The position numbers were made by a program, and so were the translations under genes. Source: Arenibacter hampyeongensis (GTDB lineage Bacteria; Bacteroidota; Bacteroidia; Flavobacteriales; Flavobacteriaceae). Taken from it: 64,000 nucleotides of DNA. Shown here in pieces: positions 58,155-64,000 of this stretch (position 1 is the stretch's first letter; each line of letters opens with the position of its first letter). Where the stretch lies: contig NZ_PIOB01000002.1 in NCBI RefSeq assembly GCF_002909255.1, positions 62,001 through 126,000 of the forward strand, in the 5' to 3' direction. The notes beneath the pieces are model-generated. The model did no database searches and was not told the origin of the DNA. It saw nothing but the letters and a program-made list of their open reading frames with translations.

Positions 58155-58811
58155 TTATGTATTCTTTTTGCCCAATCCCAAATAATGCTTTCGCGTCTCA
58201 GGATCAAACTTCTCAATGGCATATCTTAAGGTAACCCTAGCTAGCGTTGGTGCATATTCATCCAGAAAGCCTTTCAGTTTATTTTCGTCTCTTTTGCCTG
58301 CTTCCCTGATCCAGCTACCCATTGCTTTTTGTACAAATTCGTCCGAATCATTTGCAAGAATTTCGGCAATTTTAAAGGTGTCATCCAATTCATTCTTTCT
58401 TATAAAATAGTAGGTACTTACAATGGCTGTCCTTCTTTCCATGGGATTTGGGGATTTTGCCAAATTGTATAAAGGCTTTCTGTCCTTATCGAATAAATAC
58501 CCACCCACTACATAGGGTGCGGCCCTATCCACCAACCCCCAATCGTCTATATATTTATGATTTTCGATATACGCCAGGTAAGTATCCTGCCTCTCCCCTA
58601 CGGAGGTTTTCTTATTACGTGCTTTCCAATCCAAGATGGATACTGCACCAAGTCGGTGATCGTAATTTTCGTCTCTTAGTAATTTAACCACCTCAGCAAC
58701 CGGCATGTACTGAAAATCTTTCGCTAAAAAAAATATCTCCCTTTTAGGAATACCTCTCGAATATTGCTGGCCAATGTCTTTTAAAGTTTCAATGAATTCT
58801 GTTGCTGTCAT
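58155..58811 (-). CDS. AlkD-like DNA-alkylation repair (HEAT-like) protein
   Basis: 218 residues, all-helical with HEAT-like repeats. Blocks VSILDWKARNKKTS and KAMGSWIREAGKRDENKLKG fit the DNA_alkylation (AlkD) family, which removes N3- and N7-alkylated purines. The Asp of SILDW occupies the catalytic position of the family. Lies in a two-gene unit with the downstream alcohol dehydrogenase, inside segment 2 between the edge motifs. Confidence 0.8.
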   Translation of the reverse strand: MTATEFIETLKDIGQQYSRGIPKREIFFLAKDFQYMPVAEVVKLLRDENYDHRLGAVSILDWKARNKKTSVGERQDTYLAYIENHKYIDDWGLVDRAAPYVVGGYLFDKDRKPLYNLAKSPNPMERRTAIVSTYYFIRKNELDDTFKIAEILANDSDEFVQKAMGSWIREAGKRDENKLKGFLDEYAPTLARVTLRYAIEKFDPETRKHYLGLGKKNT

Positions 58812-58864
58812 TATCCTATGGTTTCATTGTTCTGCTTTGCTTTCGAAGTCATTTGTACTATATT

Positions 58865-59806
58865 TTATCCCTGTAACATTATAATTACTTTGCCTTGTGC
58901 GTGACCTTCACTTAAATATTGCATTGCTTCAGCTGTCCTGTCAAGTGAATATCTTCTTTCGATAACCGGCTTTATTTTGTGATTCTCTAAGAGCTTTACT
59001 ACAAAATCCAAATCATTTTGGTTTGATTTGGCCGAAAGATATCGCATTTTCTTTTTTCCGAACGACAACAGCCAACCGAAAAAAATTGACTTCATAATTT
59101 GCAATAACCCCCCACCTACCATGACATATGTACCGTTCGAACTTAAGATTTTTCTATAGCCCAAAAGTGGATAATTGCCATTGATAGCCACAATCAGATC
59201 ATAACGTTCATTACTTTTGGTGAAATCCTCCTTTGTATAATCAATTACATGATCTGCGCCCAAGGCACTTGCCTGCTTCATATTTCTGGGACCGCATACT
59301 GCTGTTGTTATCGTCCCGTAATACTTGGCAAGTTGCACGGCAAAGGTGCCAACTCCGCCGGCAGCACCAACAATTAACACCTTCTGTTCTTTTTGGATAT
59401 TGCCTTTGTCACGTAATGCTTTTAAGGCTGTTGTAGCTGCAACGGGTAAAGTAACAGCTTCTTCAAACAAAATTTTCGCAGGTTTTAGTACCAAGGCTTT
59501 TTCAGGTGCCACGGTGTATTCTGCCAATCCACCAAATCCAAAATCAGAAAGGTCTCCGAGCACTTCATCCCCAGGCTTGAACTGTCGGATATTTTTTCCC
59601 ACTGATTCTATCCTACCCGCTATAGCGGATCCGAAGATTTTTTTCTTCGGAGTAATTCCCATTTTCATAGAACGGTAATCCGCAGCATTTAGCGAGGCAC
59701 AAACAATTTTTATCAATACTTCGTTGTCGTTTGGCCTAGGCTTCTCAACATCGCAATATATTAACTTATCGGATGGATGTTTCTTATTGTATACTATTGC
59801 TTTCAT
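58865..59806 (-). CDS. NAD(P)-dependent zinc-less alcohol dehydrogenase/quinone oxidoreductase
   Basis: 313 residues, MDR superfamily. GroES-like N-terminal domain (NAADYRSMKMG, GDEVLGDLSDFGFGGLAEYT) and the Rossmann domain with AAGGVGTFAVQLAKYYG. The catalytic zinc ligands of the classical dehydrogenases are not kept, so it fits the quinone-oxidoreductase subgroup. Upstream lies the repeat 59855-59976, which probably includes its promoter. Confidence 0.9.
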   Translation of the reverse strand: MKAIVYNKKHPSDKLIYCDVEKPRPNDNEVLIKIVCASLNAADYRSMKMGITPKKKIFGSAIAGRIESVGKNIRQFKPGDEVLGDLSDFGFGGLAEYTVAPEKALVLKPAKILFEEAVTLPVAATTALKALRDKGNIQKEQKVLIVGAAGGVGTFAVQLAKYYGTITTAVCGPRNMKQASALGADHVIDYTKEDFTKSNERYDLIVAINGNYPLLGYRKILSSNGTYVMVGGGLLQIMKSIFFGWLLSFGKKKMRYLSAKSNQNDLDFVVKLLENHKIKPVIERRYSLDRTAEAMQYLSEGHAQGKVIIMLQG

Positions 59807-60541
59807 TACTGAAGCTATGTTAGCTGATTTTTCAACATATTCTTAAATGAATCCCAACGTATGGACATATGTAACGGTTCATATAATTCCATTCTAATGG
59901 GACATCCCTAAATACATTTTAGTGTCTTATAATTATTCTTAATCCAATAAAATTATCGCTGCTGTAAAGAGGGGAATCAATACAACCAGGTATTTGGTTC
60001 TAAGTTAGTAAATATTGAATTTAGTATCAGCTATATTTATATAGGTCGATATTAGCCATGGAATGGTATTCCTATGATTTGGTGAGTAGGTAGCATTCGC
60101 TTTGAAAAAGAAAAGGATAAATGTATAGAGATCGTGTTGCAGAATTTTATGATGCTGTGGACTAAATAATTTCATTTTTTCACCACAGCTTCACCAAATG
60201 AAGCTTATGATCCTGCTACTATTATTGTTGAAGTCTTTCGCTATTAAAAATCCTGATACGTATTAAGTTTAGGTAGCTCCATAGATGCCAACAATTCAAT
60301 ACCCCCAAAATTAACATTGGAGCCTGATGCTAATAAAAATATAACCCTAAGTAACTTTACTAGGGGATTTCAAGGGAGTCATTGTTATTATCACTAGTAG
60401 TTACGGTCTGCCTAGCACGTTTTACATGAGTTTTGTTCAGATTCTGATCTGTTCCAATATGTTCTTTGAAATTCAATTTTCTATAATGCTAAAAAGCATC
60501 TTTCAAGCTCATAACTTGAATATTTTTCGTATATTATAACT
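59807..60541. other. Intergenic region
   Basis: About 0.73 kb. It contains the repeat 59855-59976 and otherwise AT-rich sequence with many stops in all frames. No gene, RNA or tandem repeat that I can support. The last 60 nt probably hold the promoter of the small membrane protein gene. Confidence 0.5.
59855..59976. repeat. Right-edge diverged repeat of segment 2
   Basis: Aligns with 53263-53383; see that entry. Located upstream of the alcohol dehydrogenase gene, so both copies sit in the same position and orientation relative to a leftward gene. Confidence 0.7.
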
Positions 60542-60682
60542 ATGGATTTACCAATTGAGGTTTTCGAGATACTTATTCCTGTGGCTATAATAAGTGTAGC
60601 GCTGGTTCTTGTACATTACTTGACAAGAGGCAGTAGGAATTTCAGAAGCAGCAGAAATAGAAAGGCTAGGAAGCAGTTTTAA
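60542..60682 (+). CDS. Small single-span membrane protein, 46 aa
   Basis: ATG 60542 to TAA 60682 encodes a short acidic N-terminus (MDLPIEVFE), one hydrophobic helix (ILIPVAIISVALVLVHY) and a strongly basic tail (rich in Arg, ending RKARKQF). This layout fits a real small membrane protein with an in-out topology. Too short for normal ORF calling. It is preceded by an AT-rich stretch that could be a promoter. No family recognised. Confidence 0.5.
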   Translation: MDLPIEVFEILIPVAIISVALVLVHYLTRGSRNFRSSRNRKARKQF

Positions 60683-60766
60683 TCGGCTAAATTCATCTTT
60701 TGGATTTATTGTAGACCAACTTTCCCTAGTTGAAAAAGCATATCACTCACCGAAAGGACTGGGTTC

Positions 60767-61705
60767 TTATTTTAAAAAGTCAAGCATTTTTTCATTCACT
60801 GTTTCCGCTTGATCAATAGATAAAAAATGTCCTGCATTTTGTATTGTTTCACCTTTCCCTTTTGGTAGCCTATTGGCAATTTCAACCGTTCGTTTTTCAT
60901 TGATCATATCGTCATCACCAATTAAAACCAAAACAGGCATTTGTAAAGATTTAAGTTCATCATTGGAAAAAGGTTGCATACTGCTTACAAATTTGTTTTC
61001 AGACTCCAATTCCGCACCCAATTTATATTGATTTACGTAGGCAACGCTAATATTGGCAACATTGCTGGACATGCTTTCCAAGCTTTGTGCAATTTGTTTT
61101 TCCTTTGAAGAAAGTATCCTAACAATATTTTTTAATAAATCCGTACTTGGTTTGATCCATGTAAAAGTTTGGGCCGGACTTAATAATATTAAGCTTTTTA
61201 TCTTTGTCTGATCGTTTAATGCTAGCTTAACCGCCAACCACCCACCCCGGGAAGCTCCAATAACATGAAAGCTATCCAACTCCAAGGCAAATAGAACTTC
61301 TTTATACCAATCGGTAACTTTTTCCACACTATCAATATCATTGTACAAAAAGGATTTTCCTGCTTCCAATATAAAGTCGACCGCAAACACCCGATGGTTT
61401 TTGGTAAGCGATTCAATATTGGGATACCACATGGTAGAACTTGCATTCATTCCGTGAAGCAATACCACTGGTTCTGCATTTTTAGGGCCACTTACAATAA
61501 CATGGGCAATTCCGTTGGTTGTAGGAATATATAATTCCTCATAAGAGACATTCCATAATTTTAAGGTTTCGTCATAAGCTTCAAAATAAGCTGCATTTGA
61601 AGCAGATGGCTCTGTAATATATTCTGGTGTTTTTTTGTATTTATCGTATTTGTCCGTACAACCAACACCTAAAACAAAAAAAACAAGCAATAGAAATAGT
61701 CTCAT
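60767..61705 (-). CDS. Alpha/beta-hydrolase lipoprotein
   Basis: About 312 residues from the internal ATG at 61705, which starts MRLFLLLVFFVLGVGC, an SPII signal; the ATG at 61735 would add an unneeded leader. Fold motifs: oxyanion strand VVLLHGMNASS, nucleophile elbow GASRGG, Asp in IGDDDMIN and His in NAGHFLSID. The nucleophile motif is Gly-x-Ser-x-Gly. Substrate unknown. Single gene. Confidence 0.85.
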   Translation of the reverse strand: MRLFLLLVFFVLGVGCTDKYDKYKKTPEYITEPSASNAAYFEAYDETLKLWNVSYEELYIPTTNGIAHVIVSGPKNAEPVVLLHGMNASSTMWYPNIESLTKNHRVFAVDFILEAGKSFLYNDIDSVEKVTDWYKEVLFALELDSFHVIGASRGGWLAVKLALNDQTKIKSLILLSPAQTFTWIKPSTDLLKNIVRILSSKEKQIAQSLESMSSNVANISVAYVNQYKLGAELESENKFVSSMQPFSNDELKSLQMPVLVLIGDDDMINEKRTVEIANRLPKGKGETIQNAGHFLSIDQAETVNEKMLDFLK

Positions 61706-61735
61706 AGAATGCAATATACAATGGATAAATCCCAA

Positions 61736-62182
61736 AAGTTATGTGAATTGCATAAAGATAGAATAAACTATCCTGGAGTAAGTGTTTTGTTCCTTCATAC
61801 CGTGACGTAAATTAACATTCCAATTTCGATACGCTGGCCGCACCCTGAGCCTGCCTACCGTTAGGTTGGCCTGCCATGTCGATAGACAGGCGGAGTCGAA
61901 GGTCTGGACAAGCAAAGAAAACGTAGGTTCCTGAATACCTTGAAACAACAGGCAGAAATGCTTTTACAAAGAATAGATGATACCAAATTATAACTTTTTA
62001 GGTTATATTAATCTTTATTTTGAGCTAAAAAATTATCAGCCCTCTTCTTTTCGCGGTTTAAGGGTGCGTTGCTGAAGAACCAATATGCACCACTGCGAGT
62101 TTATTTAATTACTACAAAGCTCAAACAAGTTTGGCTTTTTCACTGCCCCATAGGATTACCTGCGGTGATATTTCCTTATTAA
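61736..62182. other. Intergenic region with repeat fragment
   Basis: Contains a REP-like fragment around 61838-61905 (GCCTGCCTACCGTTAGGTTG and GATAGACAGGCGGAGTCGAA) related to the tracts at 8.5-9.9 and 44-45 kb, and AT-rich sequence. No gene is supported. Confidence 0.5.
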
Positions 62183-62470
62183 TTTCCCGCAAAATATAAT
62201 GGCAGTACAAAGCATTATGAGAAATATAAAACCCAAAGAAGAAGGATGAACAGCCGTCTTAAGACTATTGCCAAGGATGCAGGTATCGAAGAACATTTTA
62301 CCACTTATACCATCCGTCATTCCTGGGCTACGATAGCCAAGTTTATGGGGATTTCAACAGAGGTTATCAGCGAAGGATTGGGCCATAACTCCTTAAAAAC
62401 AACACAGATCTATCTAAAGAGTTTTACCAACCATGTTTTGGATGAGGCGAATGAGATGGTGGTTTCCTAA
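62183..62470 (+). pseudogene. Tyrosine-recombinase (integrase) C-terminal remnant
   Basis: The frame 62246-62470 gives the C-terminal catalytic part: the Arg/His box TTYTIRHSWATIAKFMG, the second His in GLGHNSLKTT and the catalytic Tyr in QIYLKSF. The same frame upstream (from 62183) reads as more of the domain but is cut by a TAA at 62180, and no complete gene is present. This is a decayed phage or conjugative-element integrase. No att site or tRNA is visible beside it. Confidence 0.8.
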
Positions 62471-62501
62471 ATAGTTATTCAAATAACCTCTTTTAATTCC
62501 C

Positions 62502-63815
62502 TTATCTATTATGCCTTACTACATTAATTAAATAATAGATTATGGATAATACTCCAATAAAAGTACCAATGGCAATCAATTCATTAAATGACAGATTGGA
62601 TAAAAAGAATAAAATTACGAGAACTGCCATAATTGGGACAAGATATCCTCCAGGAATTCTAAATGAACCTTTAGACAATACGGAATCTTCCCTATTTTCC
62701 TTTTTTCTCAATTTTATCACAGCGATTGCCACTCCCAAATAAATAAGTAAAATAGAGGCGCTAGATAGAATTGCCAATTGCTTAAATCCACCTAATGAAG
62801 CAAATAAAAAGCAAAGTCCAACATAAATTATAATTGACACATATGGCGTAGAGAACTTCTTATGAACTCGAGATGCAATTTCAATTGGAATTACTTCATC
62901 CTTTGCGGCCCGATATAGCATCCTTGGCATACTCAATATTTCACTACTCAAATTTCCGAACATGGATACTACAGCTCCAATGGTTATCAAAGTAAACCCT
63001 ATTGGTCCAAAAATCTTGCTTGCCACCTCGCCCAATGGATTTTCTTTGAAACTGGCCAATGTTTCCCCCAATACTCCCTGGGCAGCAGTTTGGATCATTA
63101 CATAAATTAGCAACACCACCGTAATACTTATCAGTATGGCCCTTGGTATAGTTTTATTAGGATTCCTTACCTCGCCACTTACCGAAAGACCTGATTCCGC
63201 ACCTTGAAAGGCAAAGAATAGTATCAAGGATACTTCTCCAACATCCATAACGGTTGGGGTAAAATCCCATACGAGATTTACAATGTCTACTTTCGTCCAT
63301 GCTAAAAAAATCAACACCATTAAGGGGGCAATTTTAAAAATAGTAATCAACTTCACCAATCTTATTCCTTCCTTGACCCCAATTACATTAATGTATCCTA
63401 AGCCTGAAAAAAGACAAAGAAAGAAGATTGTTCTGATAATTGTTCCCTTAAAAAAAGGATTGATAGAACCCATAATATCAACAATGGTATTGGCAACTGC
63501 TGCATCTGCGGAAATAGTTGCCAATAGAAAAAGAACAGCCGCAATAAAACCGAAATACTTGCCGAATACACCTTCAATATAGGCATATGCCCCACCTGTA
63601 TCAGTTATTTTACTGCCAATTTCGGCAAAACACAGCATGACTAAAGAAATCAACAATCCACAAAAAAGATAAGCCAACACACTTGCTGAACCAAGGCCAG
63701 CAGCCACAACGGCAGGCAAAACGAATATGCCAGCTCCAATCATTATATTGATCAAATTGGCACTTAGACCCCAAGTTCCTATATTTCTTTTTAATTCGTC
63801 AGCTTGCTCTTTCAT
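62502..63815 (-). CDS. APC-family amino acid permease
   Basis: 437 residues with about 12 hydrophobic helices. The start GTWGLSANLINIMIGAGIFVLP matches the amino acid-polyamine-organocation family; the helix-1 GAGIF unwound motif binds the substrate's carboxylate. Further blocks: DTGGAYAYIEGVFG and FFAFQGAESGLSVSGEVRNP. Substrate amino acid not predictable. No neighbouring catabolic genes. Confidence 0.92.
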   Translation of the reverse strand: MKEQADELKRNIGTWGLSANLINIMIGAGIFVLPAVVAAGLGSASVLAYLFCGLLISLVMLCFAEIGSKITDTGGAYAYIEGVFGKYFGFIAAVLFLLATISADAAVANTIVDIMGSINPFFKGTIIRTIFFLCLFSGLGYINVIGVKEGIRLVKLITIFKIAPLMVLIFLAWTKVDIVNLVWDFTPTVMDVGEVSLILFFAFQGAESGLSVSGEVRNPNKTIPRAILISITVVLLIYVMIQTAAQGVLGETLASFKENPLGEVASKIFGPIGFTLITIGAVVSMFGNLSSEILSMPRMLYRAAKDEVIPIEIASRVHKKFSTPYVSIIIYVGLCFLFASLGGFKQLAILSSASILLIYLGVAIAVIKLRKKENREDSVLSKGSFRIPGGYLVPIMAVLVILFFLSNLSFNELIAIGTFIGVLSIIYYLINVVRHNR

Positions 63816-64000
63816 AGATTAACATTCAATTATACAATGATAAACATTAGGTACTGTTGTGGATAATATTATGCTATCTCAAAAATGGCTCTATCGAATA
63901 TGAATAGCTAAATGACTTTGGTTGAATAGTATATTCGACATGCACGTTCCTTCCCCATGAATTATCACCTCCGACTCCCATTTGCAATAAATCCACATTC

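Noticed and set aside
52292-59976. Integron attC sites
   Set aside because: The edge motifs do not fit the RYYYAAC / GTTRRRY core and there is no integron integrase; kept only as a cassette-like hypothesis.

Overview
The window is AT-rich chromosomal DNA from a member of the Bacteroidota, most likely a marine Flavobacteriaceae. The clues are a type IX secretion C-terminal sorting domain, many SPII lipoproteins, a head-GIN (DUF2807) lipoprotein, genes without clear Shine-Dalgarno sites, several secreted carbohydrate- and phosphate-active enzymes, and REP-like intergenic tracts of the kind seen in this family. I cannot fix the genus. I see no rRNA or tRNA gene, CRISPR array, complete insertion sequence or replication origin.

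Layout. 1-4.6 kb: end of a histidine kinase, its NarL-type response regulator and two lipoproteins, with a near-identical 19-nt motif upstream of both lipoprotein genes. 4.7-9.9 kb: a PAS histidine kinase, a beta-propeller lipoprotein and two long REP-like repeat tracts. 9.9-16.8 kb: a small gene divergent from an SRAP (YedK-like) gene across a perfect 15-bp palindrome, then a phosphotriesterase-like hydrolase, an exported TIM-barrel isomerase, a GNAT, an SRPBCC protein, a YfcC-type carrier and a methyltransferase. 17.0-26 kb: katG, a GH20 hexosaminidase, a flavin reductase-like protein, an aldo/keto reductase and a GH-A-like glycosidase.

26.2-37.5 kb, all on the minus strand and nearly gapless, is the most unusual locus. 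It runs from a tandem-duplicated ModA-like lipoprotein through ModB, ModC, a MoaD/ThiS-like protein with a C-terminal Gly-Gly, an E1-like ThiF/MoeB protein and a MacB/LolCDE-type permease plus ATPase. It ends with a very large PQQ-propeller / methyltransferase-like / propeller / chitobiase-like / PA14 protein and a membrane-anchored protein of unknown function. The large protein is interrupted by one in-frame TAG, with no ATG after it. I read the locus as one operon linking oxyanion (molybdate or tungstate) uptake, sulfur-carrier chemistry and cell-envelope export. That functional reading is inference.

38-44 kb: a permease, a GlcD-GlcF-type oxidase and an aminotransferase form a plausible glycolate (or lactate) to glyoxylate to glycine operon. 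44-45 kb: another repeat tract. 45-49.5 kb: a TPR protein, a T9SS-secreted metallophosphoesterase and an imelysin-like/di-heme peroxidase fusion. 49.9-52 kb: an AraC regulator with a small membrane protein and a TrxR-like enzyme. 52-64 kb: an amidohydrolase, a GlcG/HbpS-like protein, a sialidase-like lipoprotein, an esterase, a PhoD-type phosphatase, an AlkD-like protein, an alcohol dehydrogenase, a lipid-anchored hydrolase, an integrase remnant and an APC transporter. Two segments here, 52.29-53.38 kb and 58.14-59.98 kb, share similar sequences at both edges and may be cassette-like insertions.
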